From positions 186,001-250,000 of the forward strand of contig CAVZFB010000027.1 in assembly GCA_963774345.1 (NCBI GenBank): a stretch of DNA of 64,000 bases, given 5' to 3'. The stretch comes from AP-15 sp963774345. GTDB lineage: Bacteria > Pseudomonadota > Alphaproteobacteria > ATCC43930 > CGMCC-115725. Both the position numbers and the translations under genes were made by a program. Shown here one piece after another: positions 16,812 to 26,314 of this stretch (position 1 is the stretch's first letter; every line of letters begins with the position of its first letter). The notes beneath the pieces are model-generated. The model was not told the origin of the DNA and did not search any database. It saw nothing but the letters and a program-made list of their open reading frames with translations.

Positions 16812-18035
16812 ATGGAGGAAGTTGAGCCAACCATCGCTGCTGATCCCGGGCTCGAAACACCCGAGCTGTCGATCGTTATGCCGTGCCTAAACGAGGCGAA
16901 GACGGTGGGTACCTGCATCACCAAGGCATTCGCCTGGCTTCACCGGCACAATATTCATGGTGAGGTGATCGTCGCCGATAACGGCAGCACAGATGGGTCC
17001 CGAACGATTGCCGCCCGTCTCGGGGCGCGGGTGGTGCCGGTCGCCTCGAAGGGGTACGGGAACGCGCTGCGTGCAGGTATCGAGGCCGCGCGCGGCAAAT
17101 TCGTGATCATGGGCGACTCCGACGACAGTTACGATTTTTCCGCGCTGGAGGCGTTTGTCGAGAAGCTCCGTGCCGGATACGGCCTGGTGCTCGGCAACCG
17201 ATTTCAAGGTGGCATCGCGCCGGGAGCGATGCCGGCATTGCACAAATTCTTTGGCAATCCGCTCCTTACGGGGATCGGTCGCACTCTCTACGGAAGCCCG
17301 AGCCGCGATTTCAATTGTGGCCTGCGCGGTTTTCGCCGTGACGCCATTCTATCCCTCGCCCTCGATGCCGCCGGCATGGAATTCGCGGTCGAAATGATCG
17401 TAAAGGCGACCATTCACAATCTTCGGATCACCGAGGTGCCGACCCGCCTGTCCGTCGATGGCCGCGATCGACCACCACATTTGCGCAGCTGGCGGGATGG
17501 TTGGCGCACGCTGCGACTCTTCTTGCTGCTCAGTCCGCGCGGCTTGTTTCTCTATCCGGGAGCAGCGATCTTCCTGCTCGGCCTAGCGGGAACGTTGATC
17601 CTGTTTACTGGGAATATCGCCGTTGGAGGTGTCGGTTTTGCCGAGCACACCATGGTTATGACGGCCGCCGCGATCAACATCGGCTTCGAGGCAATGCTGT
17701 TTTGGGCATTCGCAAAAGTCATCGCGATTCAACGTGGACTGCTGTTGCACGATGCGCTTTTCGAAAGACTGCGGCAGGCAATGCCGCTTGAGCGCGGTCT
17801 AGCACTCGGGGCGATTCTATTTCTGGTGGGACTGATCGCCTTCGGGGCGGCCGTAGCCAAATGGTTTAGCGTGGGATTTGGACAGCTCGCCGAAGGAAAT
17901 GCGATACGGCTTGTGATCGCGAGCAGCACCACGCTGATGCTCGGAGCACAAATCCTTTACGGCTCATTCTTTCTCTACCTTATCGACTATCGCGGGACGG
18001 GCCGCGATGCAAATGGGCTCGCACCGTCAGAGTGA
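16812..18035 (+). CDS. GT2 polyprenyl-phosphate glycosyltransferase with membrane tail
   Basis: The N-terminal GT-A domain (about residues 15-240) starts LSIVMPCLNEAKTVGTCI, with VIVADNGSTDGSRTIAARLG and the metal-binding region FVIMGDSDDSYDFSALE. It resembles dolichyl-phosphate mannose/glucose synthases. The tail has about four transmembrane segments (AAIFLLGLAGTLILFTG, AAINIGFEAMLFWAFAKVI, LGAILFLVGLIAFGAAVA, TTLMLGAQILYGSFFLYLI). It would charge an isoprenoid lipid carrier with a sugar for use by membrane transferases such as the GT-C-like proteins downstream. The ATG at 16812 is preferred; a TTG at 16794 is possible. Confidence 0.88.
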   Translation: MEEVEPTIAADPGLETPELSIVMPCLNEAKTVGTCITKAFAWLHRHNIHGEVIVADNGSTDGSRTIAARLGARVVPVASKGYGNALRAGIEAARGKFVIMGDSDDSYDFSALEAFVEKLRAGYGLVLGNRFQGGIAPGAMPALHKFFGNPLLTGIGRTLYGSPSRDFNCGLRGFRRDAILSLALDAAGMEFAVEMIVKATIHNLRITEVPTRLSVDGRDRPPHLRSWRDGWRTLRLFLLLSPRGLFLYPGAAIFLLGLAGTLILFTGNIAVGGVGFAEHTMVMTAAAINIGFEAMLFWAFAKVIAIQRGLLLHDALFERLRQAMPLERGLALGAILFLVGLIAFGAAVAKWFSVGFGQLAEGNAIRLVIASSTTLMLGAQILYGSFFLYLIDYRGTGRDANGLAPSE

Positions 18036-18521
18036 AATAGCTGATATTTATATTGAAGTCGTCAAGCTGGGCGATGTGGGGCTCGTGGTCACGTTCTTTC
18101 GTGAGACTATCGTGACAGCATAGTAACCGCCCTCATCAATTCGTTCGTGCGAATTACAGCCCAGTCCTGCTTTAGCGTAAGATGATCGTTCTCGAACATC
18201 GGCGTCTGTCACGGACTTGCAGCGTCTCCTGGTTAGCGCCATAAGCCCATTGCCTACTGGAAGATGCTGGCTCGACACATAGACCATATCGGGTCCTCAG
18301 GTCGATTTTGAAAACACCAAGGGAGGGTGTCGTGGAATATTCTGGAATTCGCGTCTTCATACTGTGTGTGAGGACACTGACGTGCAGCAAAGCGCGGAGC
18401 CCATCTCCATCGACGTTACCGGGTCGAGTTCGCCGCGCAGAACGATTCTGCCAGGTCTCAATGGGGATCACCTCAGATGCCTAGCATCCGGAGAGACGTA
18501 GTGGGAAGCGACGGAGCGGGA
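18036..18521. other. Intergenic stretch, no supported gene
   Basis: Only short, AT-richer open frames without family resemblance are visible. It separates two glycosyltransferase genes of the same direction and may hold a promoter. Confidence 0.45.
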
Positions 18522-19466
18522 ATGGAGAGGCCTTGGCTTTCTGTGATAACTCCGTGCAAAAACGGGCAGCGTTGGTTAGCTGCCGCGCTCCAATCCATCG
18601 TCGATCAGAGGGAGCAGGGAATCGAGGTCCTGTTTGTTGACGCAAGCACGGATAACGCCAGCTTGGAGATAGTCGATACCTTTACTCATCAACTCAATAT
18701 TCGGACCTTCCATCGTACGGACCTGTCTTACATGGCAGGGACCAATTTCGGTGTAGAGCAGGCGAGCGGCGATCATATTTGTATTCTGCATGTGGACGAT
18801 CTGTGGCTGCCGGACAGGTGTGCCCAGCTGCGGAAATGGCTTCGTGCTCGGCCCGACGCTGTGATGCACCTGCATTCCTGTTACATTATTGACGAAGCCG
18901 GAAAGCGATTAGGACTCTGGCGCTGTCCGTTGCCGAGCGGCGATACCCCTGTTCCGACCCTCACCCTTTTTGAACGATTGCTTGTCCAGAATTTCATATC
19001 CACTCCGACAATAACGATTCGGCGCGACGCTTACCTCAAAGTCGAGGGCCTCGATAACTCATTATGGTATACTGCAGATTGGGATTTCTACATGAAGATC
19101 GCTTCGATTGGCAATATTTTTTACCATTCCGACCCATTAGCGGGTTATCGCGTTCATAAGAATTCCCTTACTGTCTTAGGAAGCAAAGATAGCACGGATT
19201 TCAGAAATCAGCAACGGATTATCATCGACCGACATGCTAATAAACTCCCTCCTGAACATAGAAAAAACGTGTTGCGCATAGCGGAAGCCTCCATCGAGGT
19301 CAATGTTGCACTTGCAGCAGTGCTTGCCGGAAGAGTTTCTCTGATAGTGAAGGCAATCGTCACTATATTGGCGCTCGGCCCGAGAGGAATACGCCAATAC
19401 CTCTTCTGGTCAAGAATTGTAGACCGGTTGATCCCTCGCCTGCGTGCACTCGTCGGGAGGTTATAG
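18522..19466 (+). CDS. GT2-family glycosyltransferase
   Basis: This 314-residue GT-A enzyme opens WLSVITPCKNGQRWLAAALQ, followed by EVLFVDASTDNASLEIVDTF and the DxD-like metal site ICILHVDDLWLPDR. The acceptor-side motif is YTADWDFYMKIASIG. It transfers a sugar from a nucleotide donor, probably in surface-polysaccharide synthesis. The ATG at 18522 has GGAG five bases upstream and starts directly at the fold; an in-frame ATG at 18477 is less likely. Its 3' third and the following 67 bases recur as a decayed copy at 22085-22509. Confidence 0.85.
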   Translation: MERPWLSVITPCKNGQRWLAAALQSIVDQREQGIEVLFVDASTDNASLEIVDTFTHQLNIRTFHRTDLSYMAGTNFGVEQASGDHICILHVDDLWLPDRCAQLRKWLRARPDAVMHLHSCYIIDEAGKRLGLWRCPLPSGDTPVPTLTLFERLLVQNFISTPTITIRRDAYLKVEGLDNSLWYTADWDFYMKIASIGNIFYHSDPLAGYRVHKNSLTVLGSKDSTDFRNQQRIIIDRHANKLPPEHRKNVLRIAEASIEVNVALAAVLAGRVSLIVKAIVTILALGPRGIRQYLFWSRIVDRLIPRLRALVGRL

Positions 19467-19533
19467 GCCAATTCGACCCGAACCGGCCGTCGTCTCGTTA
19501 GAATACGATTTTGCCATCAAAGGTGATCCGCCG
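19088..19533 (+). repeat. Parent copy of a duplicated GT2 3' segment
   Basis: This segment covers the last third of the GT2 gene, its stop codon and 67 bases beyond. It is repeated in the same orientation, with point changes and gaps, at 22085-22509. Shared blocks include CCATTAGCG, TCCATCGAGGTCAATGTTGC and GTCGGGAGGTTATAGGCC. Confidence 0.85.
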
Positions 19534-19754
19534 CCGCCCTGCTGCTATTCTACGGCATCACAAAACCTTGAGGCCTTGATGACGAGGAAAGCTGGGCGCG
19601 AGTGCGCATCAAAGTAGCCTTGCGCGTCCCCGGCATCAACCTCGGTTCGGTCTGACTGATCGGGGCTGGAATGATCGCTAAGAGCAGTGCAAGGCCTGCT
19701 ACTACCGAACTGGGATCCCGTAACCGAGGCGCACGCGGATAACTGCCGGGCGGC

Positions 19755-21407
19755 TCAATTCCGGGCCGCAATCTTGTATAATTGAAAGCTCGATCCCTGA
19801 TAAACCAGTCTCACCCCTGCCAAATTCGGATGACTGCCCGGAAACGCGAATTGGACGTACAGATAGTCGTATCGATCTCGCCAATCGCGCACATAGCCGT
19901 GTGGCGGTAAAGCCCTGCCGGGCGATAAGTCGAGGTCCCGAACCAGCAGCGAACTTGTGCGGTCGATCGGAATGGCATCTCGAAACGGTGCTTTGATCCT
20001 TAACGGGTTTCCCGAATGCGCAAAGATGGTTGACACCAGGGATAAACGATCGACCGCGGCGAGCACGGGCAAATGCCAGAGAATCACCCCATCCATCCCC
20101 AACTTCAAGCCGTCGTTGCTCCTCCGCCAGGCTCCGGCGTCATCGCGCGTCACCAAGATCCGGCTGCCGGGTTCAATTTGACCAAACGATTTCTCATAAT
20201 CAGAGGCGATTTTGCCGTACACCTGCCACGTATCCGCAACCCCCAGCGCCCTGAGCGCCACGGCGACCATGATAATGCTGTTGAAAATCACCGCCGCTCT
20301 CGGCGTATCCAGGCGCCAACGGACCATCGCGATAAGGAAGAACACGAACGCCACCGGCAGGCGCACGTCGATGGCCCAGACATGAAACACCCATTCTGGC
20401 GCGGCCAGGTATACGAGGCCGGAGAATAGCAAAAATAGCCAGCCCAAGCGAGGTATCTCAATCCGTTTGTTATAGAGTAGGAACCCAAAAAGCAACACAA
20501 GAAAGCAGAAAAAGATCGCATCGAAGGCGAAATGCCCATTTTTTACGATATAGTAGAGCCCCCGCCACTTGGTACTAAAGTGCGGCCATTCCGTGCCGGA
20601 CAAATCATGCGTCGCCAAGGTCGATAAAATCGATGAGGCCATTGGAACCACGACAAGGAACGGAAGCAGTGCGGCGGCGGTGTCGGAAACAAAGGTTAGC
20701 CGATCCCTGTTGGTCTCACCGAGCCGAGCGATCTCGTAAGAAAGGATCGCCAGTGCATACAATCCAACGCCGACGAGATGGCTGAGATACAGCACTGATA
20801 CGGCGAACGCGGAATAGATTGCCCGCAGCAACCACCGCTGATCGCGGAGAGCGACCCACCCAGCCGTCGCCCAAAGGGCCACTCCGATCGAGAAAAGATA
20901 ATTAAGAAACCCATACATAAATATGCCATTGAATATAAAAAGAAAACAGACCGCCGAACCAGTCGATCTTCTATAGAGTGCATAGTGCAAGGCATAAGTG
21001 CCGGAGGTAATTGAAATCATTATCAGCAACACAAATAATTTTCCCGCCGTATATATGTTGAATATTCTATTGAAAATCGGCACAGTAGCATCTCCGGCGA
21101 GATCTGGAATCAGCCGCCAAACTACCGAATAAAATTTGGACAATAGTGGATTGGTATCATGGCCAATGATGTAAAAACGGGCCAGATGATTGGGATAATC
21201 GACCATAGCTGGCATCTTTGTCAGCAAGACCGGCAGTGACGATATCACGCAAAGGGTCAGGAACGTCAGCGCCCGTTGCCAATTAGTGATTGGGTTCAGC
21301 GAGAATCGAGATTGCTCTCCGGCCGCGATGTCCGAGGTCGGATTGATCTGTTGTGTCAACCAACAACTCCATTTATCTGACCACTTTGCAGCCAGGCCGT
21401 GCTGCAT
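19755..21407 (-). CDS. Multispanning membrane protein, probable GT-C-type transferase
   Basis: The 550-residue protein has an early helix (ALTFLTLCVISSLPVLLTKM), then a periplasmic-loop-like MVDYPNHLARFYI, and about ten further hydrophobic segments up to residue 400. A soluble C-terminal domain of about 150 residues contains SRILVTRDDAGAWRRSNDGL. The layout is like GT39/GT-C polyprenyl-phosphate-sugar transferases, but I see no decisive catalytic motif. It is on the opposite strand to the surrounding glycosyltransferases and sits between the intact GT2 gene and its decayed copy. Bases 19467-19754 upstream of its stop hold no gene. Confidence 0.65.
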   Translation of the reverse strand: MQHGLAAKWSDKWSCWLTQQINPTSDIAAGEQSRFSLNPITNWQRALTFLTLCVISSLPVLLTKMPAMVDYPNHLARFYIIGHDTNPLLSKFYSVVWRLIPDLAGDATVPIFNRIFNIYTAGKLFVLLIMISITSGTYALHYALYRRSTGSAVCFLFIFNGIFMYGFLNYLFSIGVALWATAGWVALRDQRWLLRAIYSAFAVSVLYLSHLVGVGLYALAILSYEIARLGETNRDRLTFVSDTAAALLPFLVVVPMASSILSTLATHDLSGTEWPHFSTKWRGLYYIVKNGHFAFDAIFFCFLVLLFGFLLYNKRIEIPRLGWLFLLFSGLVYLAAPEWVFHVWAIDVRLPVAFVFFLIAMVRWRLDTPRAAVIFNSIIMVAVALRALGVADTWQVYGKIASDYEKSFGQIEPGSRILVTRDDAGAWRRSNDGLKLGMDGVILWHLPVLAAVDRLSLVSTIFAHSGNPLRIKAPFRDAIPIDRTSSLLVRDLDLSPGRALPPHGYVRDWRDRYDYLYVQFAFPGSHPNLAGVRLVYQGSSFQLYKIAARN

Positions 21408-21582
21408 TCCTTGCCCTTTTTATCGAACATTTCGTATATGACCTCAACCGTATGTTTTCATATCCATCGGCGAAGACGCGCGTCGCTCCCTCATCTAACA
21501 TTCCCCGGATACCCGGCAGTTGTGAGGCCACGATCGTCCCTTCGGTGCTTGGGCAACGACCGCGCCGAGGCAGTGAGACGCG

Positions 21583-21810
21583 CTGATCTGCGAGCATCAT
21601 GGCAACAAAGGACAGCATGGCCGTCGGCGGCACTCCCGACGGCTCGATCGGGCGCCCGGAATGTCGGATCGAGCAGAGCTGGATCGCGAAACCCAGGCGA
21701 TTGTTCAGAAGGCGCTTGGCCCGCACGAGCGCCGGGTTCTCGGCGTTGAGCACGTAGTGCTCGGCCATCTCGGCGGCTCCGGTTGGGACGCCAAACCGCG
21801 CGTACTCTGT
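21583..21810 (-). pseudogene. Tn3-family transposase N-terminal remnant (DUF4158)
   Basis: The minus strand reads EYARFGVPTGAAEMAEHYVL, then NRLGFAIQLCSIRHSGRPIE and PPTAMLSFVAMMLADQ, the N-terminal DUF4158 domain of Tn3-family transposases. Only about 76 codons are recognisable; the catalytic DDE part is absent in both directions. It lies between the membrane-protein gene and the decayed GT2 copy, marking an old transposition site in the polysaccharide island. Flanks 21408-21582 and 21811-22084 show no other gene. Confidence 0.7.
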
Positions 21811-22084
21811 TCGGAGGAGAGGAGGGCTCGACGTGAAACTCGGGGCCTCCGGAGTGAGCCCAGAGGGCCGTTCATAAGGAGATTGCCTTTCAGGGCAATT
21901 CTGAAACAGACTTGCGAAACCAGAATTCCCGTGGAAATTCGGCACCTCGCAGTCCGATGCACAGACGTACCTTTGTGAAATCCGGCAAGGGGATGCCGCC
22001 CGGTTTCGCCCGCGTCTCCAGACGCGAAGAGCAGAGCAACGCCATGCCTGCCAAGGCCCTCCGCGCCGCCGGCCGCCGCCGCAT

Positions 22085-22509
22085 CTATATGAAGATCGCA
22101 CATCTTTATCATTCCCACCCATTAGCGTGTTATCGCAAGAATTCCCTTATCGTCTTAGGAAACAAAGATAGCTCGGATCTCAGAAATTAGCATCGCCTAG
22201 TCATCGATCGATGTGCTGATAAAATCTCTCCTCGGTACAGAGAAACTTGTTACGTATAACGGAGCCTCCATCGAGGTCAATGTTGCACTTACAGCAGTGC
22301 CTGCCGTAAAATTCTCACAGACGGTGAAGGAAATCGTCGCTATCCTGGTGCTTGGTTACAAGGATACTCCAATATGTTCTCTCCTTGCGAAATGTAGGCC
22401 GGTTGATCCCTTGCTTCGAGCACTTGTCGTCGGGAGGTTATAGGCCGATCCGACCCGAACCGTCCCGTCGTCTCACTAGAATAAAATTTTGCCATAAAAA
22501 TGATCCGCC
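22085..22509 (+). pseudogene. Decayed second copy of the GT2 gene 3' end
   Basis: This is a degraded direct repeat of 19088-19533. The reading frame is broken by TAG at about 22188 and by indels, yet the end ARALVVGRL-like coding and the 3' flank including GTTATAGGCC and CGACCCGAACC are retained. No 5' part of the gene is present; the copy begins abruptly at CTATATGAAGATCGC. It ends immediately before the leader of the next membrane gene. Confidence 0.85.
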
Positions 22510-22546
22510 AAGTATAATAGACGAGAATTTCACGAGAGGAGGCAGC

Positions 22547-24232
22547 TTGGTCGACAGGCCTGGTTTAAGATTGGTGTTCCTGTGTTCCGGGCTGATGGTT
22601 CTCGCGGCACTTGCTCTCGGTGCCGTGCTGTTGAAAATAGCCCAAGCAAGCTCTTTTGCTGACCTACTCGTCACCATCGCGCACAATCCCTTACCAGTCA
22701 TCAGCCCAGTCGTCCTCTCTTTGCTCGGACTGATCTCTGCCGTTCAAGCCACCAATCTGGTCTCGCGGTTCGCGGCACTACCGGTTGCACTGGCCGCTCA
22801 TAGGCGCGCGTTCGCGTTGGGCATGACCGTTGCCGGGTTCGCGGGATCGCTAGCGGTGGTCTGGGTGCTTCGCGCGTTTCCCAATTCCGCCGACGAGTAC
22901 GCGTTTCTGTTCGAGGCCGATACCTTCTTGGCAGAGCGACTGTGGAACCCGCTGCCGCCGCTCCACGAATCTTTTGCTTTCCTGCATATCAGCCAGGTGG
23001 ATGGCAAGTGGGCGGCCTTGTACCCACCGGGCTGGCCGCTGTTTCTGGCGGGAGTGAGACTTCTCGCCGTCCCGTTCTGGCTGGCTTGTCCGCTGGCGGG
23101 CATCGTCCTGCTCTTCGCGGTCCTCAAGCTCGGCCAGCGTCAAGACGGCCCGCTCGGCGGCATCCTGGCGCTCTCTTTCGTCGCGCTCTCGCCCTTCTTC
23201 CTATTCAATGCCGGTTCCTATTTCACCCACGTTCCGGCTGCGGCAGCCGGCGCGCTGTTTTGCTGGATGGCTGCAGATTTTCTCGACCAGCCGCGATTTT
23301 CCAGAGGCTTTCTCGCCGGCGTCGCACTCGGCGTACTCGGCCTGATCCGGGTCTTTGATCCGCTTCTATTTGGTCTGCCATTTCTCTTCGCCTTTTTCTG
23401 GCAAGCCGGGCGGCGGCACTATGTTCTTGCGCCCTCGATCATTTTCGGCGGCCTGCCCTTCCTCGCCGCTCTGCTGCTGTTTTACCGAATCACATCTGGA
23501 TCGATACTACCGAAAATAGCAAGCTCGGAAGCTCCTCTCGTGCAGTTCGGCCTGTACTCGGTCGACGAGAACGGACGTCCTCATACGCCCCTCGACCAAT
23601 TGCGCTTGGCCGCGCGCCTGATGGGCGAGCTTGCTGTCTTCACTTCGCCGCTCCTGCTACTGGGCTACCTCGTCGCTTTCGCATGGAAGGCCATCAAAAA
23701 TAAATTCAATTTCTTCGATTTCATCTTTCCGGTAACGGTGGCCGCGTTGCTGCTCATCCCGTTCGACGGCGGCAACCGGTACGGCCCGCGCTATTATTTC
23801 GAGGCCTATCCTTTCCTCGTGCTGACGACTGTCTCCGCGCTCGTGCCATTGCTGCAGAACCGGGCACGGCCGAGACGGGCGGCCTCTGTCGTCTCTCTTG
23901 TCTTTGGGCATGCGGCGTGGTGCATCGCAGCTGCAATATTTCTGGGATGGCTTTTCCGCGGGATCATCGACGAGCGCATGGATTTGTACGATCAGGTCCG
24001 CGCTAAAGGCTTGCACGATGCCGTCGTCGTCATCCACTCCGGGACCGGGCGTTTCCGAGGTTTCACGCCTAAGGACCTGACGCGGAACGGACTCGCGATC
24101 GACGGCGATGTCATCTACGCGCTCGACATTCCGCACCGGCTGGGCCAGTTGCGCGAGCTTTTTCCGCACCGACGCTTCTACATCTATACGCGGAATCCCG
24201 ACAACCCAACGGGCACTTTGAATCCTCTCTGA
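22547..24232 (+). CDS. Multispanning GT39/ArnT-like glycosyltransferase or related membrane protein
   Basis: The protein has around eleven transmembrane segments and a conserved GT-C-like first periplasmic loop, RAFPNSADEYAFLFEADTFL, with the acidic pair (DE) typical of polyprenyl-phosphate-dependent transferases. AALYPPGWPLFLAG is also typical. The region NRYGPRYYFEAYPFLVL precedes the last helices, and a soluble tail follows. It may move sugar from a lipid carrier to a periplasmic acceptor. The TTG at 22547 is chosen because GAGAGGAGG lies just upstream. Length is 561 residues. Open sequence upstream of the TTG belongs to the decayed GT2 repeat. Confidence 0.72.
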   Translation: MVDRPGLRLVFLCSGLMVLAALALGAVLLKIAQASSFADLLVTIAHNPLPVISPVVLSLLGLISAVQATNLVSRFAALPVALAAHRRAFALGMTVAGFAGSLAVVWVLRAFPNSADEYAFLFEADTFLAERLWNPLPPLHESFAFLHISQVDGKWAALYPPGWPLFLAGVRLLAVPFWLACPLAGIVLLFAVLKLGQRQDGPLGGILALSFVALSPFFLFNAGSYFTHVPAAAAGALFCWMAADFLDQPRFSRGFLAGVALGVLGLIRVFDPLLFGLPFLFAFFWQAGRRHYVLAPSIIFGGLPFLAALLLFYRITSGSILPKIASSEAPLVQFGLYSVDENGRPHTPLDQLRLAARLMGELAVFTSPLLLLGYLVAFAWKAIKNKFNFFDFIFPVTVAALLLIPFDGGNRYGPRYYFEAYPFLVLTTVSALVPLLQNRARPRRAASVVSLVFGHAAWCIAAAIFLGWLFRGIIDERMDLYDQVRAKGLHDAVVVIHSGTGRFRGFTPKDLTRNGLAIDGDVIYALDIPHRLGQLRELFPHRRFYIYTRNPDNPTGTLNPL

Positions 24233-24615
24233 CGATTTGAGGCACTTTCCTGCGGCTCGGGGATGTCAGTCGCGTGGACTTTCGATTTTCAGGTGCCGCG
24301 AAAACACCAATAGTTTCCGCCGGCCATGCGTGAGCAAAGTCCGGCTGGAGCCCGTGCCGGTATTGGGTGATCGGCCGCAGCAGCGAGCCAAGAATGCCGG
24401 TACTTGCCCCTTGGCAGACCAGCGCCGATCCCAGCCTATCCGAAGGGTTGCGGATGCCGGCCGCCCAGCATCGGACCACAGGCTTTGTCTCGTCAGCTCT
24501 GCCAGCAAAGCAATGACGCAAGCTTATCAATCAAAGCCGCGTCAGCGAGACGACAGCCGAGTCTCGTCCGGAAGCCCTCGAGTGTGCGAGGGCAGGTTGA
24601 GGCTATGCCGAAGCG
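24233..24615. other. Convergent intergenic region
   Basis: The region lies between the plus-strand membrane gene and the minus-strand secretion operon. Short open frames on both strands show no family. It contains a 7-bp-stem hairpin at 24574-24593. Confidence 0.5.
24574..24593 (-). terminator. Possible terminator hairpin of the type I secretion operon
   Basis: GCCCTCG and CGAGGGC are separated by AGTGTG, 23 bases beyond the stop of the last operon gene. No T-run follows, so function as a terminator is uncertain. Confidence 0.35.
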
Positions 24616-24903
24616 TCAAAAATTTGGAGAGCGCTCAGGGGCAGGCGCCTGGTGCGCGGTTTGGGGTGCGTCGGCAGGTCCGGTTTTGAAAATCCCTTCG
24701 TGGACCAGCCGATCGCGCACTCCTTCAAGTAGACTGAGCGTCTGAGCAAGTCCCTGGATCGGGATCGCCACGGTGAATTCCGAAACTATTCGCAGCTCGC
24801 GGTTGTCGCTACCCGGTATTGCCTCCAGGCGCTGAAACTCGAGCCGCGCCACCCCATTGAGGATCGTAACGTCTTTCAGACTGTCGCAGAAATAAACCGG
24901 CAT
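24616..24903 (-). CDS. Small hypothetical protein of the secretion operon
   Basis: The 95-residue product starts MPVYFCDSLKDVTILNGVAR and contains LEFQRLEAIPGS, ELRIVSEFTVAIPIQGLAQT and EGVRDRLVHEG. There is no signal peptide, membrane segment or family I recognise. It begins 19 bases after the HlyD stop and shares its direction, so it is probably part of the type I secretion operon. A regulatory or chaperone role is only a guess from position. Confidence 0.55.
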   Translation of the reverse strand: MPVYFCDSLKDVTILNGVARLEFQRLEAIPGSDNRELRIVSEFTVAIPIQGLAQTLSLLEGVRDRLVHEGIFKTGPADAPQTAHQAPAPERSPNF

Positions 24904-24922
24904 CGGTATCCGTCCGCAGTTT

Positions 24923-26314
24923 TCAGGGCTCGTGCATGCTCTCGTCGAAAACACGGGTCAGCGGGTTCAGCACGTATCGCAGAATGGAACGGCGCCCGAT
25001 CTTGATGTCGGCGACGAGGCGCATTCCCGGCCGAAGCTCGAACCCCGGCGGCAGATTGCGGAACTTCGTCTCTGTCAGCACGATTCGGGCGCGATAATGG
25101 ATCGGGCTTTGGCGCACCTGGCTCTTAAGGCCCGGCGCCGTCATGTCCTCGGCGGTCTCGCGTGCGCTACTGTCTTCGACCGTGTCCGGCGTCACAGTCT
25201 TCAGCACGCCGTGCGCAAGACCGTATTGCTGCCATGGCAACGCCTCGAATTTGATGGTGACCGGGTCGTCGAGGTGCGCGCGTGCGACATCGCGGGTGTC
25301 GATCTCGACCTCGGCGACAAGCGGCGCGTCGGTCGGTACCAGGCGGATCATCGGCTCGGCTTCGCGCACAACCGCGCCCTGCGGACGCGCCGCCACTTCG
25401 AGCACGGTTGCGTCCCGCGGCGCCCGCAGGACGTCAAGACTGCGCCGCAGCTGCGCCTTCGACAATTGGGCAGCAGTCGCATCGCGATCGCTGCGGGTCT
25501 GCGCCATTTCCTCGGCCAGCTTTCGCTTCCACTCGCTGATAAAGGCGTCGCGATCCGCTTGCGCGGCGCCGATCTCGTCGGCCAGTTTCTGTTGCTCGCC
25601 GATGTTGGTGGCGAGACGCGACTGGGCCTCGACCCGGCGTTCGCTGGTGTCGATCAGCCGAAGCTTCGAAGCGAGATCTTTCGCCACGAGGGTACGGTAA
25701 ATGTCCTCCGCCTGCATGCTGAGACGAATTTGTTCCTCAAGGCCCTCTACCTCGGTTTTGTGGGCCGCGAGATCAGCCTTGCTTTCCTCGATCTTGCCAT
25801 CGGAGGCAGCGATGCGGGCGGCGTATTCATCGCGACGTTTTTGAAAGATGTCCTGTTGAGTCCGCTCGTCATCGCTGGGATTGGGCGGGTTGTAGGCGCC
25901 GCCCGCGAGCTCTGTATCGATGCGGTCGTAAGCCGCGTTTAGATGCCGCAGTTTGGCGCTGAGTTCAGCCTCGTCGGCTCTGGAAAAAGTCGGGTCGAGG
26001 GTCGCCAGCACCTCACCTGCCTTGACCTTTTGCCCCATCTTGACTGCGACCGCGCGGACTACCGAGGTTTCGAGCGGCTGGATCACAATCTCGCTGTCGC
26101 TGGTTACCATACGGCCGTTGGCGCTGACCACGATGTCGACCTTGGCCAGGGCCAGTGCTGTTGCCGCCGCGGTGATCAGCCCGGCCATCAGCCACAGCAC
26201 GATGCGCCGCTTCGGCGGGGCGGAAAGCACGCTCTCGAAATCGTAGTCGATCAACGCCCGCGGCGCAGGTGCGGCGGCACTAGGTTGTGACGTCGTCAGC
26301 GCGGTGCCGTTCAC
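24923..26314 (-). CDS. HlyD-family type I secretion periplasmic adaptor
   Basis: This 463-residue membrane-fusion protein links the inner-membrane ABC exporter to an outer-membrane TolC-type channel. It has a cytoplasmic tail, one transmembrane helix (IVLWLMAGLITAAATALALA), a lipoyl half (VKMGQKVKAGEVLATLDPTF), a long coiled-coil region (about residues 120-290) and a beta-barrel part with VVREAEPMIRLVP. The C-terminal FELRPGMRLVADIKIGRRSI is typical of HlyD/PrtE proteins. The GTG start at 26314 overlaps the ABC gene's stop by four bases (GTGA). No TolC gene is in the window. Confidence 0.9.
   Translation of the reverse strand: MNGTALTTSQPSAAAPAPRALIDYDFESVLSAPPKRRIVLWLMAGLITAAATALALAKVDIVVSANGRMVTSDSEIVIQPLETSVVRAVAVKMGQKVKAGEVLATLDPTFSRADEAELSAKLRHLNAAYDRIDTELAGGAYNPPNPSDDERTQQDIFQKRRDEYAARIAASDGKIEESKADLAAHKTEVEGLEEQIRLSMQAEDIYRTLVAKDLASKLRLIDTSERRVEAQSRLATNIGEQQKLADEIGAAQADRDAFISEWKRKLAEEMAQTRSDRDATAAQLSKAQLRRSLDVLRAPRDATVLEVAARPQGAVVREAEPMIRLVPTDAPLVAEVEIDTRDVARAHLDDPVTIKFEALPWQQYGLAHGVLKTVTPDTVEDSSARETAEDMTAPGLKSQVRQSPIHYRARIVLTETKFRNLPPGFELRPGMRLVADIKIGRRSILRYVLNPLTRVFDESMHEP

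Noticed and set aside
16564..16860. Minus-strand frame (98 codons) before the GT2 gene
   Set aside because: It has no family and overlaps the glycosyltransferase start; there is no ribosome-binding site, so it was not listed.
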